A stretch of 64,000 nucleotides of DNA from Companilactobacillus huachuanensis (GCF_005404815.1 NZ_BJDF01000003.1:1-64000); one strand, 5' to 3'; numbered from the stretch's first letter, positions 26,943 to 35,658 are shown. Numbers and translations: made by a program. The notes: generated from the sequence alone by a model not told the origin.

Positions 26943-29552
26943 ATGTTGAAAGGTTCTAAAGACACAAAGGTTGAAGAAAAAGACGATGTAAAACCTGTTA
27001 TTGATGCGATGGTTGCTAAAGCTCAAAAGGCTTTGGAAATTATGGACGGATTTACACAAGAACAAGTTGATCACATTGTTCACCAAATGGCTATTGCTGG
27101 TTTGAATGCCAGTTTTGATTTAGCAAAACTAGCTTACGAAGAAACTGGCCGTGGTTTAGTTGAAGATAAAGTTATCAAGAATATGTTCGCTACCGAAGAA
27201 ATTTGGCACTCAATCAAACGTGATAAAACCGTTGGTATCATTGAGAATGATAAAGAACATCGTTTAATCAAAGTCGCTGAACCACTTGGTGTTTTAGCTG
27301 GTGTTACACCGGTTACTAACCCAACTTCAACAGCTATGTTTAAGTCATTGATTGCCTTGAAGACACGTAACCCAATTATTTTTGGTTTCCATCCTCAAGC
27401 TCAAAAGTGTTCAGTTGCCGCAGCTAAGGTAATGCTCAAAGCTGCCGTTGAAGCTGGTGCTCCTGAAGGTGTTATCCAATGGGTTGAAAAACCAAGTATC
27501 GAAGCAACTTCATATTTAATGAATAACGAAGGCGTTGCTAGTGTCTTGGCTACTGGTGGCCCTGGTATGGTCAAGGCAGCTTATTCAACAGGAAAACCTG
27601 CTTTAGGTGTTGGACCTGGTAATGGCCCTGCATATATCGAAAAGACTGCTAATATCAAACGTGCTGTTAACGATATTATGATTTCAAAGACTTTCGATAA
27701 TGGTATGGTTTGTGCCGCTGAAAATAGTGCTATTGTTGATGCTGATATTTATACCGAAGTTAAGTCATTACTTGAAAAGAACAAAGTATTCTTCATCAAA
27801 AAAGCTGATTATAAGAAGCTAGCTGATGCCATGTTCAATCCAAATGGTGGTGTTAAAGGTCCGATCGCCGGTCAATCAGCTCTAGCCATTGCTAAACTTG
27901 CTGGTATCAAGGTTCCAGATGATACAAAGGTTCTTGGTGTTGAATTGAGCAAGGTTGGTCCAAATGAACCACTTTCAGCTGAAAAACTTTCACCAGTTCT
28001 ATCTGTTTTCAAAGTTGCTGGTCATAAAGAAGGCTTTGAAAAGGCTAACGAATTATTGCACTTCGGTGGACTTGGTCACACAGTTGGTATTCACACAATG
28101 GATGAAGATCTCGCTACTGAATTTGGTATCAAGATGAAAGCTAGTCGTGTACTAGTTAATACTCCTGCTGCTATTGGTGGTATTGGTAATCTTTACAACG
28201 AAATGATTCCATCACTTACCCTTGGAACTGGTTCATGGGGGAAGAATTCTATTTCTCATAACGTATCTTCATTTGATTTGCTTAACATTAAGACAATCGC
28301 TCAACGGAGAAATAATATGCAATGGATTAAACAACCAAGAGTTTACTATGAAAAGACATCAGTTCGTTACTTAGAGGACCTACAAGGTATGAAACGTGCC
28401 TTTATCGTCTGTGATCCAGTGATGGTTCAATTAGGTTACGTGGATACAATTACTGATGAATTGAAGCGTAGTAAAGTTAACGTTGAATATTCAATGTTCT
28501 CTGATGTTGATAATATTGTTACAACTGACATCGTTCAACGCGGTGTTACACAAATGAACTTGTTCAAACCTGATACGATCATCGCCTTGGGTGGCGGTAC
28601 AACAATGGAAACTGCTAAGGATATGTGGTTATTCTATGAGCATCCAGATGTTGATCTATTCGGTGCAAAGCAAGGCTTCATTGATATTAGAAAACGTACC
28701 TACAAGTTCCCTAAGCCTGAAAAAGCTCAATTTGTTGCCATTCCAACAACATTTGGTTCTGGCGACCAAGTTACACCATTTAGTTCAATCATCGATACTA
28801 AGACAGGTACTAAGTACCCAATCGCTGACTATGCATTGACCCCTGATGTTGCTATCATTGATTCACAATTTGTTGAAACAATGCCAAAAGACATCATGGC
28901 TGAATCTGGTATGGATGTATTGACTAATGCCGTTGAATCATACGTTGCCAACATGGCATCAGATTACACAAGACCATCAGCACTTCAAGCTATCAAGTTA
29001 GTCTTTGAAAACTTAGAGAAGGCAGTTGCTGGTGACAAAGATGCTCAAGAAGAAATGCACAATGCTTCTACGTTAGCCGGACTTTCATACGGAAATGCCT
29101 TTGCAGGTGTGGCTCACTCAATCACAGATGTTTTGACAAATGTTTATGGAATCAGACATGGCCTAGCATCAATCGTAGCTTTGCCACAAGTTATTAACTA
29201 TAACTTCGAGCAACCTACTAAGATGACAATGTGGCCAGCATATGAAAGCTTCAGAGCCGATTCAGATTACGCGGCTATCGCCAGTTACATCGGTTTGAGC
29301 GGCAAAGATGAACGTGCTTTGAAAGATGCATTAGTTAAGAAAATCGTTGATTTAGCACATGCTGTGGGTATTAAACTAAGCCTTAAAGATAACTATATCG
29401 ACAAGAAAGATTTCGATAGTAAATTAGATGACTTAGCAGCTGCAACATTTGGAGATCAATTCTCATTCACTAATCCTAAGGAGCCATTAATCTCAGAATT
29501 GAAACAAGTACTTGAAGATACCTATGTCGGAAAAGGAATCGAAGAAAAGTAG
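26943..29552 (+). CDS. adhE: Bifunctional acetaldehyde-CoA/alcohol dehydrogenase AdhE
   Basis: An 869-residue enzyme reducing acetyl-CoA to acetaldehyde and on to ethanol, reoxidising two NADH. The N-terminal aldehyde dehydrogenase domain (about 1-440) has the catalytic Cys in NGMVCAAENS near residue 259. The C-terminal iron alcohol dehydrogenase domain (about 465-869) has GGGTTMETAKDMW and the metal-ligand His pair region AHSITD...IRHGLAS. The ribosome site TGGAGGT is strong. Known homologues form long spirosome filaments. The TAG stop is the first triplet of a family-2 element. Confidence 0.97.
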   Translation: MLKGSKDTKVEEKDDVKPVIDAMVAKAQKALEIMDGFTQEQVDHIVHQMAIAGLNASFDLAKLAYEETGRGLVEDKVIKNMFATEEIWHSIKRDKTVGIIENDKEHRLIKVAEPLGVLAGVTPVTNPTSTAMFKSLIALKTRNPIIFGFHPQAQKCSVAAAKVMLKAAVEAGAPEGVIQWVEKPSIEATSYLMNNEGVASVLATGGPGMVKAAYSTGKPALGVGPGNGPAYIEKTANIKRAVNDIMISKTFDNGMVCAAENSAIVDADIYTEVKSLLEKNKVFFIKKADYKKLADAMFNPNGGVKGPIAGQSALAIAKLAGIKVPDDTKVLGVELSKVGPNEPLSAEKLSPVLSVFKVAGHKEGFEKANELLHFGGLGHTVGIHTMDEDLATEFGIKMKASRVLVNTPAAIGGIGNLYNEMIPSLTLGTGSWGKNSISHNVSSFDLLNIKTIAQRRNNMQWIKQPRVYYEKTSVRYLEDLQGMKRAFIVCDPVMVQLGYVDTITDELKRSKVNVEYSMFSDVDNIVTTDIVQRGVTQMNLFKPDTIIALGGGTTMETAKDMWLFYEHPDVDLFGAKQGFIDIRKRTYKFPKPEKAQFVAIPTTFGSGDQVTPFSSIIDTKTGTKYPIADYALTPDVAIIDSQFVETMPKDIMAESGMDVLTNAVESYVANMASDYTRPSALQAIKLVFENLEKAVAGDKDAQEEMHNASTLAGLSYGNAFAGVAHSITDVLTNVYGIRHGLASIVALPQVINYNFEQPTKMTMWPAYESFRADSDYAAIASYIGLSGKDERALKDALVKKIVDLAHAVGIKLSLKDNYIDKKDFDSKLDDLAAATFGDQFSFTNPKEPLISELKQVLEDTYVGKGIEEK

Positions 29553-29677
29553 AGAGTGAAATAAGGACGGTCAGCTCCCGAGCATTTTCGTGACTAAGTG
29601 AATTACACGCTGGGTTTGCGTGTGATTTGCTTAGTCATGAAAAGCGGAAGAAGTTGCCCTTATGTAACTCGTTTTAA
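29550..29677 (+). repeat. Family-2 structured element, copy 2 (after adhE)
   Basis: It starts at the adhE TAG stop. The basal stem ATAAGG pairs with CCTTAT, where the glmM copy has ACAAGG/CCTTGT, a compensated change. The long inner hairpin has TGACTAAG/CTTAGTCA in place of TAGATATG/CATATCTA and keeps ACACGC/GCGTGT and TTTTCGTG/ATGAAAA around it. It ends in GTAACTCGTTTTAAG and is followed immediately by copy 3. Confidence 0.82.
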
Positions 29678-29679
29678 GT

Positions 29680-29752
29680 AGAGAGTGGAACAGGCCCGGG
29701 AAGTTAGGCAAAGCGGAAGAAATTGGCCTGTGTAACTCGTTTCAGAGCCACT
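29680..29752 (+). repeat. Family-2 structured element, short copy 3
   Basis: A tandem, reduced copy starting again with TAGAGAGTGGAACA. The basal stem is ACAGGCC/GGCCTGT; the long inner hairpin is missing, leaving GGGAAGTTAGGCAAAGCGG. It ends TGTAACTCGTTTCAGAGCCACT. GAG/CTC and AGTGG/CCACT complementarities could extend or knot the fold. The rest of the stretch to 29942 is AT-rich without a visible gene. Confidence 0.75.
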
Positions 29753-29942
29753 GCATATATATAACTAAACAAGAGTTAATCTTGAATTTTACTAAGTTAA
29801 GTAAATTTAAGGTTAACCCTTTTTTTGTACATTATGTAATAACTAAGATTTGTACAGAACTCCATCAAATTTGAGAGGATATAATTCGTGTATAGAAATT
29901 GCCTTAAAGTGAAAGGTATATAACTAATAAATCAGAAAAAAG

Positions 29943-30311
29943 ATGATTATTATGAAATTGTATAAATCTATAAATTTTTGGATTGCAATATTTTTCTTAC
30001 TTTCAATCTCTTTTATATTTCCTAAAGGAGTGACTAAATTAGATGTGCTGAATAATTTATTTAATCTCTTAGCTATAATTTTGTTCATGCTTAAGGCACG
30101 CAAAGATGTAACTGGAAAAAATCTCTATATGACATTTAAGTGGTATAAGTCCTTAAACCTATGGATTGGGGTACTTTTTCTACTATCAATTACTGATATA
30201 TTCTTCCGTAAACAAGTTGGTCTTGATTGGTTTAATGATTTTGTTAGCTTTGCTATGGGGAGTTTTTTTATATATCTAGGATATAAAGAAATGCGGCAAA
30301 TACGAAATTAA
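29943..30311 (+). CDS. Small membrane protein with internal duplication
   Basis: A 122-residue protein with four hydrophobic helices in two similar halves. YKSINFWIAIFFLLSISFIF near residues 7-26 resembles YKSLNLWIGVLFLLSITDIF near 68-87, each followed by an LDWFNDF/LDVLNNLF-type segment and a second helix. A second ATG nine bases in is an equally possible start; the ribosome site is weak. No family recognised. It stands alone between adhE and an MFS gene. Confidence 0.65.
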   Translation: MIIMKLYKSINFWIAIFFLLSISFIFPKGVTKLDVLNNLFNLLAIILFMLKARKDVTGKNLYMTFKWYKSLNLWIGVLFLLSITDIFFRKQVGLDWFNDFVSFAMGSFFIYLGYKEMRQIRN

Positions 30312-30439
30312 GCCCAAGATATAAACAGACTTACTTATTTCTTTATTTTTTTTTATACGAATATACCAATCAAAATAAAAGCATGGTTAAGCTATACTAA
30401 AAACAACTGGGGAGAGAGCTCTGAAAAGGGGTTATCTAT

Positions 30440-31696
30440 TTGAGAATAAATAAAGAACAATGGAGTTGGATCTTCTATGATTGGGCAAATTCAGCTTATG
30501 GAATTATTGTTACTACAGCTGTCTTACCGATTTATTTTAAATCGATTGCCCAAACACAACATGTTTCAGCAGCAGGGTCAACCGCTATCTGGGGTTATGC
30601 TAACAGTTTTAGTACCTTATTAGTGTCATTATTAGCTCCATTTCTTGGTGCACTGGCAGATTATCCACATTTTAAAAAGAAAATGTTAAATATTTTCTGT
30701 TGGCTTGGAATTGTCATGACCTTTGGTTTAGCAATGGTGCCAGCTGATCAATGGCAGTGGCTGTTAGTTGTGTATGTTTTTTCGGCCATCGGCTATTCTG
30801 CTAGTAACTTGTATTACGATAGTTTCCTGATTGATGTTGCTGATGATAAAGATATGAACAGGATATCCACACATGGGTATGCTTATGGGTATCTTGGAGG
30901 AGTAATAGCGTTCATATTCTTCCTAATCCTGCAATTGACTAGTGGCTTTGGGAAACTAGATGGTACGGGAATCGCTCGGTGGAGTTTTGTGATTGCGGCA
31001 GTTTGGTGGATTATTTTCTACATTCCGTTACAAAAAAATGTTCAGCAAAAATTTTCGGTATCTAGCAATTCAGCACCATTGGCCGACAGCTTTAAACGTG
31101 TTATTCAAACGCTGCATCATATTAAACAATATAAAAAGGTAGCTTGGTTTTTGGTTGCGTATTTCTTCTATATTGATGGTGTGGATACTATTTTTACGAT
31201 GGCTACAGCGATTGGGATGGACATTGGTATCAAAACTAATGAACTGATGATTGTGATGCTAGTCGTGCAATTAGTGGCCTTTCCTTTCTCGATATTCTTT
31301 GGCTGGTTGGCTGATAAAACTTCAACTCGTAAAGGAATTTTATTAGGAATCAGCGTGTACTTTATCATTTGTTTGTATGCTCTGAATCTAAAGACAAGTC
31401 GAGATTTCTGGATTTTAGCATTATTGGTCGGAACAAGCCAAGGTGGTTTACAGGCTTTGAGTCGCTCATACTTTGGTAAAATTATTCCTAAAAAATCAGG
31501 TAGTGAATTTTACGGATTTTATAACATTTTAGGTAAATTTTCAGCGGTCATGGGGCCATTTATCGTTGCCATTGTTACACAAATGACTGGACAATCAACA
31601 ATTGGAGCGGCGTCAATTAGTGTATTGTTCTTGATTGGTTTAATTATTTTTACGATTTTACCGCGAATCACCGCAAACAAAAAAATCGTCGATTAA
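30440..31696 (+). CDS. MFS transporter, Atg22/UMF1-like
   Basis: A 418-residue permease with about 12 membrane helices. The N-terminus EQWSWIFYDWANSAYGIIVTT matches the Atg22-like subgroup of the major facilitator superfamily; fungal Atg22 exports amino acids from vacuoles, while bacterial roles are unknown. The start is TTG 30440, supported by AAAGGGG eight bases upstream. The last codons lie inside a perfect palindrome shared with the convergent gene. Confidence 0.85.
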   Translation: MRINKEQWSWIFYDWANSAYGIIVTTAVLPIYFKSIAQTQHVSAAGSTAIWGYANSFSTLLVSLLAPFLGALADYPHFKKKMLNIFCWLGIVMTFGLAMVPADQWQWLLVVYVFSAIGYSASNLYYDSFLIDVADDKDMNRISTHGYAYGYLGGVIAFIFFLILQLTSGFGKLDGTGIARWSFVIAAVWWIIFYIPLQKNVQQKFSVSSNSAPLADSFKRVIQTLHHIKQYKKVAWFLVAYFFYIDGVDTIFTMATAIGMDIGIKTNELMIVMLVVQLVAFPFSIFFGWLADKTSTRKGILLGISVYFIICLYALNLKTSRDFWILALLVGTSQGGLQALSRSYFGKIIPKKSGSEFYGFYNILGKFSAVMGPFIVAIVTQMTGQSTIGAASISVLFLIGLIIFTILPRITANKKIVD

Positions 31697-31724
31697 TTCG
31701 ACGATTTTTTGTTTGCGGTGATTA
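31666..31724. terminator. Bidirectional terminator overlapping two convergent gene ends
   Basis: A perfect 27-bp inverted repeat (arms beginning AATCACCGCAAACAAAAAAA, loop TTAA). It contains A7 and T6 tracts, so it can terminate both transcripts. It covers the final codons and stops of the MFS gene and of the DUF3781 gene, so both proteins end with ITANKK plus a few residues. Confidence 0.88.
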
Positions 31725-31947
31725 AACGATAGTTGAATGAATTGATAACTAATTCAATTGTTTTATTTTGTAAGTAATAATTTTTACCAGTTTTATGTAT
31801 AATGGTTTTCTCATCCGAAATAATCCGATTGACCAAAGATTGAACTTCTTCATTTGAAAGTGACAAATTTAATTTCTTATTAACTCGACCAAAAACAAGT
31901 GGTGTATAACAAACATTTTTTAGAAAGGTACTCCGTTTCGGTATCAT
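31693..31947 (-). CDS. DUF3781-like small protein
   Basis: An 84-residue protein. The stretch NVCYTPLVFGRVNKKLNLSLSNEEVQ resembles DUF3781 proteins of Firmicutes, whose function is unknown. The start at ATG 31947 lies two bases after the stop of the glycerophosphodiesterase gene and uses GGAAA inside that gene's end as ribosome site, so translation is likely coupled. The last codons form one arm of the palindromic terminator. Confidence 0.7.
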   Translation of the reverse strand: MIPKRSTFLKNVCYTPLVFGRVNKKLNLSLSNEEVQSLVNRIISDEKTIIHKTGKNYYLQNKTIELVINSFNYRLITANKKSSN

Positions 31948-31949
31948 CG

Positions 31950-32813
31950 CTATTTCCAACGGTTAATTAATTGAGATGTCTCTTTGGTATTATTCGTGAA
32001 GACACTGTCCAATTTCAAAGTATTCAGAGCATTGTAATTGTCATTATATGTATTGAGAATCCAACCGTTAGTTTTAAAACCATTTTTATGAGCCAGTTTA
32101 ACTAATTTAGGAGTCCATTGATCCAATCTGATTGAAATAAATTTGATATAACGTGGGGCATTTTCAATTTGTTCACGGTATTGACGTTCAGTGACGGAAT
32201 CTAGCAACCAGAGTGTGGGAACGTTTTTTAAGGATTTATGAACAGCTTCAATACCTGGTAAACTTTCATCCTGCATAATGACATTGTTAGTCATCTTATA
32301 ACGTTTTAATTCTTTAACGAGGGCTTTTTCGGTATCGGTATTATCGCCAGCATTTTTTTTAGTTTCTATAATATAGTGAACTTTTTTTCCATAGCGATTA
32401 AAAACTTCTTTTAATTGATGGATTTTTTCACCATTATGTAACTTAACTTGGTCGATTTTATTTGAATTAGATGTTGAAATTGTAACGTTGTGCCCAGTTG
32501 ATTTTTTAAGATTGTCATCGTGGGAAACATATAATTTATTATCCTTGCTCAGCCAAACATCTTGTTCGATGTACTGTGTTCCATCCTTGATAGCTTGATT
32601 GTAGCCACTGAATGAGTGATCCGGATTATTGTAAGGACTGCCACGATGTGAAAAAATTATTGGTGAATCAGGTGCAGCGTGGTTAACACTTTGAGTTATG
32701 GAAGTTAGATCCTTGGCCTTGGGAGCAGCAGCAGCCTGTGCGCTAGTAGCTACAAGTGGCATGGTTAAGACGGTCAAAAGTAATAGAATTGATGCAATCT
32801 TTATTTTCTTCAT
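31950..32813 (-). CDS. Secreted glycerophosphodiester phosphodiesterase
   Basis: A 287-residue exported enzyme with a signal peptide (about residues 1-28, ending SAQA). A GDPD TIM barrel follows: SHRGSPYNNPDHSF near 55-68 carries the catalytic HR and substrate residues, YIEQDVWLSKDNKLYVSHD near 85-103 carries metal-binding Glu/Asp and the second His. It splits glycerophosphodiesters to glycerol-3-phosphate and an alcohol; glycerol-phosphate from lipids or teichoic acid are plausible substrates outside the cell. The ribosome site is GAGGGGAA. Confidence 0.92.
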   Translation of the reverse strand: MKKIKIASILLLLTVLTMPLVATSAQAAAAPKAKDLTSITQSVNHAAPDSPIIFSHRGSPYNNPDHSFSGYNQAIKDGTQYIEQDVWLSKDNKLYVSHDDNLKKSTGHNVTISTSNSNKIDQVKLHNGEKIHQLKEVFNRYGKKVHYIIETKKNAGDNTDTEKALVKELKRYKMTNNVIMQDESLPGIEAVHKSLKNVPTLWLLDSVTERQYREQIENAPRYIKFISIRLDQWTPKLVKLAHKNGFKTNGWILNTYNDNYNALNTLKLDSVFTNNTKETSQLINRWK

Positions 32814-32857
32814 TTTTTCCCCTCGGAATCGATATTATCATTCATATTTTACCCATA

Positions 32858-32892
32858 AAAAAAGTGTTACCGCAAGTTAATGGGTAACACAA
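32858..32892 (-). terminator. Terminator on the minus strand
   Basis: On the minus strand GTGTTACCC and GGTAACAC form a hairpin followed by TTTTTTT, just downstream of the 32897-33214 gene and before the phosphodiesterase start. Confidence 0.85.
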
Positions 32893-32896
32893 ATTA

Positions 32897-33214
32897 TTAA
32901 TGGAATTTAAATGGACGATAATTTTTGCTTTCGTGATGGCCTAATACAAACTTATTAGGCTTTTTATTGCAACAAACCTTATCATTTTTGTCAGTAACAG
33001 TAGGTCCTAAAACCAATTGCTTAGTTTTTTCACGTTCAATTTTAAGCATTTTACTCAGTTGGCGATTCTTCCAAAAGCCATGTACACAAATAGCCATGGG
33101 AATGGTTGTTAGAGCAATTGAAGCAGGAATCAACCAAGGATTTTCTTGAACAAGTTTCATTTGGAATTCATTATATTCCTTCATTTCAGCGTGTAATTCC
33201 TCAGGTGTCAACAT
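32897..33214 (-). CDS. Small membrane protein of unknown function
   Basis: A 105-residue protein with one hydrophobic helix (about residues 24-46) between an acidic N-terminus and a basic C-terminus. The tail holds a CC pair and ends in a His/Lys/Arg-rich stretch (GHHESKNYRPFKFH), which could bind metal or nucleic acid, but this is speculative. ATG 33214 is chosen because AAAGGA sits 8 bases upstream. No family recognised. Confidence 0.7.
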   Translation of the reverse strand: MLTPEELHAEMKEYNEFQMKLVQENPWLIPASIALTTIPMAICVHGFWKNRQLSKMLKIEREKTKQLVLGPTVTDKNDKVCCNKKPNKFVLGHHESKNYRPFKFH

Positions 33215-33302
33215 AATATCGCATCCTTTCAACTATGATTAAAGCATAAGCTAAAATGTAACCGATGTCATCAATTAACCTTCAAAATTTGTTAGAATTA
33301 AA

Positions 33303-33623
33303 TTAACTTCCAGAAGTAAATTTAATACCAACAATACTGACTAATAGTAGGACAACAAAGCACCAAGTTAATGGCGATAGTTTATCACCAAAGAGAACAA
33401 CTCCAGCAATAATTGAACCAACTGCTCCAATACCAGTCCAGATTGGATAGGCAAGGCTCATGGGCATTTTTTTCACCGCTAAAGCTAGCAATCCCATACT
33501 TATAGCGAGACCAACAATGGTCATAAGTGTGTAGTTTAATTTAGTAAAACCGTGGCTGAGTTTCATAGTAGTGGCCCAAACGACTTCGAACAATCCGGCG
33601 GTGATTAAATAGATCCAATTCAT
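33303..33623 (-). CDS. SMR-family efflux protein, SugE/Gdx type
   Basis: A 106-residue small multidrug resistance protein with four membrane helices. The N-terminus WIYLITAGLFEVVWATTMKLS carries the essential Glu13-type residue, and the motif with WTGIGAVG in helix 3 fits the Gdx/SugE subgroup, which exports guanidinium rather than broad drugs. ATG 33623 follows GGAGGAAAA. The leader contains a 19-bp stem and T-run terminator just before the ribosome site, suggesting ligand-controlled attenuation. Confidence 0.88.
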   Translation of the reverse strand: MNWIYLITAGLFEVVWATTMKLSHGFTKLNYTLMTIVGLAISMGLLALAVKKMPMSLAYPIWTGIGAVGSIIAGVVLFGDKLSPLTWCFVVLLLVSIVGIKFTSGS

Positions 33624-33634
33624 AATATTTTCCT

Positions 33635-33722
33635 CCAAAAAAAGAAGTATCCCCATCAATTCCTTCTTTGGCCTAACGGAATTAATGAGAATACTTTTGT
33701 AAGTGACACCCGGCGGTGTTTA
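33635..33722 (-). promoter_or_regulatory. Leader attenuator, candidate guanidine-type riboswitch
   Basis: On the minus strand, AACACC-GCCG-GGTGT (33708-33722) forms a small hairpin. Then AAGTATTCTCATTAATTCC pairs over 19 bp, with several G-U pairs, with GGAATTGATGGGGATACTT around a 14-base loop containing GGCC, followed by CTTTTTTT. The GCC of the first loop can pair with GGC of the second. Loop-loop contact plus a terminator ahead of an SMR exporter is the expected layout of a riboswitch. The class cannot be fixed from memory. Confidence 0.5.
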
Positions 33723-33766
33723 ATGATTTCAGATTATTTTAGCAAAAATAAAGGTGGATGGCAAAT

Positions 33767-34186
33767 ATGATTCGAAGAATGAAACCAAGTGAAATTGATA
33801 CTGTTGGCGACATTTGGCTCAATGGTAATTTAGAAGCACATAATTTTATTGATAAGAATTATTGGATAAATCATTTAAATGAAGTTAAGGAACAATTTAA
33901 ACAAGCAGATATTTATGTACTGGATGAACAAGGCATTCAAGGATTCACTGGTTTAACAGAAAGTTATATTGCTGGTATCTTTGTAAAAAAAGAGGCCCGC
34001 AATCAGGGAATTGGTAAACAATTATTAGATTATCTCAAGCAACGTTATGACCAATTAACCTTGAACGTTTATGCAAGAAATAAAAATGCTGTTAGGTTTT
34101 ATGAAAAAAATAATTTTAATATTTCTTCAGAAAGTATGGATGAAAATAACGAAAAAGATTATCAGATGATTTGGAAGAAGAGGTGA
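33767..34186 (+). CDS. GNAT-family N-acetyltransferase
   Basis: A 139-residue acetyltransferase using acetyl-CoA. The CoA-binding motif A is visible as EARNQGIGKQLLDYLK near residues 76-91 and motif B as NVYARNKNAVRFYEKNNF near 103-120. ATG 33767 is chosen because AAGGTGG immediately abuts the earlier ATG 33758. It is followed five bases later by a small membrane protein gene, so they form a two-gene unit. The substrate is unknown. Confidence 0.85.
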   Translation: MIRRMKPSEIDTVGDIWLNGNLEAHNFIDKNYWINHLNEVKEQFKQADIYVLDEQGIQGFTGLTESYIAGIFVKKEARNQGIGKQLLDYLKQRYDQLTLNVYARNKNAVRFYEKNNFNISSESMDENNEKDYQMIWKKR

Positions 34187-34190
34187 GTTA

Positions 34191-34397
34191 ATGCAGGCTT
34201 GGTGGAGGATCAATCTGTTGTGGTTCGTTTTATTTGTTATAGGGTCAGCTTTCATATTGATGCGAAAGGTCGATGGTGCAGGTGCTGTTCAGACTCCTAA
34301 AGTTAAAATTTTGTCGTTATTAGTTTTAGGTGCGTTCTATATTTTCATCTGGCTGTGCCAATTGATTACGTTATATTTTATAAGGAGACATAAATAA
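34191..34397 (+). CDS. DUF3923-like small membrane protein
   Basis: A 68-residue protein with two membrane helices. WWRINLLWFVLF and the MRKVDGAGAVQTPKVK loop between helices match my memory of the DUF3923 family, unknown in function. GAGGTGAG precedes the start. It is co-transcribed with the GNAT gene. Confidence 0.7.
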   Translation: MQAWWRINLLWFVLFVIGSAFILMRKVDGAGAVQTPKVKILSLLVLGAFYIFIWLCQLITLYFIRRHK

Positions 34398-34434
34398 AAA
34401 GACTAGAAAACGATTAAGCTTTCTAGTCTTTTTG
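34397..34434. terminator. Bidirectional terminator
   Basis: AAAAAGACTAGAAA and TTTCTAGTCTTTTT form a hairpin between the convergent small membrane gene and MFS gene. Confidence 0.88.
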
Positions 34435-34444
34435 GTATACGAAA

Positions 34445-35626
34445 TTATTCTGCTTGTGCAATCGGATGTTTTCGAACAATAAATGTTAGCAAATATGATA
34501 ACGCTAAAATAACAGTAACAACTAAGTATGGATAATGTGTATTCCAGTCCATCAATGCCCCTGACATCAAGGGCCCGATAACATTACCGACACTAGTCAA
34601 TGACATGTTCATTCCGTTGATCAAACCTTGATTAGATCTGCTCGACTTAGTCAGTAAAGTTGTAATTGCTGGTCTCAATAAGTCAAATGATGAGAAGATA
34701 ACCAACGTTGCCACGATAACTTCAACATGTGAATGTGCTTGAGTGATCCAGAAGACACAGACAGCACTGAGTAAGAATGCAATACTGATCAAACGCATTT
34801 CTCCAATTTTACTAATGATCCAGTTGAACGCTGCCACTTGTAGGATTAGAGAAATTATTCCGTTTAAGGTCAAAACCAAGGCAATCGTGCTCAAGCCAAA
34901 GTTGAAGACTTGGTTAACATAAATACTATAGATACTTTCGAATCCTTGAAGTCCAAATGATGATACCAAAATCATCCCGAATAGCATGACCATTGGTAAT
35001 GTCAAAATTGAACGAATAGTACCTTTTTCGGCAGCCTTTTTCTCGGCTTCATGTTCCTCGAGTTCGATGGTATCTTTGTTTTCCTTCAGGAAGATTTGCG
35101 TAAAGATAGCACTAGTAATACTCAAGACACCAGCAACCCAGAATGGTGTCTTATAACTGATACCAGCTAAAATCCCGCCTAGTCCTGGTCCTAAGATTAA
35201 TCCACCACTAAAAGCGGCAGATAGCCATCCAATGACTTTAGCACGATCCTTCAAAGTAGTTAGATCGGATCCTAGAGCCATCGAAGTGGGAATAACCATG
35301 GCAGCTGATAAACCACCGATGATACGAGAAAGATTAAAGATAGGTAGAGTTGTTGCCACGGCGAAGATGAATTCAGAGATCATGTACGTGAAAAGACCGA
35401 AAACAATAACCGGCTTACGACCAATTTTATCCGACATCTTACCAACGATTGGTGATGCGACGAACTGTGCAAAGGCAAAGAGTGAAGTCATGACACCCAT
35501 TTGCGAGGTGGTAAAGTGATACTCATTCTTGATGAATGGTGTTACAGGAATAACCAGACCAATTCCTAGACAGATTAAAAAGTTACTAAATACTAGAATA
35601 TAAATCGATTTTTTATTTTTCCCCAT
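34445..35626 (-). CDS. MFS drug/metabolite efflux transporter
   Basis: A 393-residue permease with 12 predicted helices. The motif GKMSDKIGRKPV between helices 2 and 3 (about residues 61-72) is the MFS loop signature, and GGLILGPGLGGILAG in helix 5 is the motif C of drug:H+ antiporters. The charged central loop (KENKDTIELEEHEAEKKA) separates the halves. GAGAGGGG is the ribosome site. The leader holds two hairpins, the inner one followed by a T-run, so expression may be attenuated. The substrate is unknown. Confidence 0.88.
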   Translation of the reverse strand: MGKNKKSIYILVFSNFLICLGIGLVIPVTPFIKNEYHFTTSQMGVMTSLFAFAQFVASPIVGKMSDKIGRKPVIVFGLFTYMISEFIFAVATTLPIFNLSRIIGGLSAAMVIPTSMALGSDLTTLKDRAKVIGWLSAAFSGGLILGPGLGGILAGISYKTPFWVAGVLSITSAIFTQIFLKENKDTIELEEHEAEKKAAEKGTIRSILTLPMVMLFGMILVSSFGLQGFESIYSIYVNQVFNFGLSTIALVLTLNGIISLILQVAAFNWIISKIGEMRLISIAFLLSAVCVFWITQAHSHVEVIVATLVIFSSFDLLRPAITTLLTKSSRSNQGLINGMNMSLTSVGNVIGPLMSGALMDWNTHYPYLVVTVILALSYLLTFIVRKHPIAQAE

Positions 35627-35658
35627 ATATTCCCCTCTCCGTAAATTTACTTTTCAGT

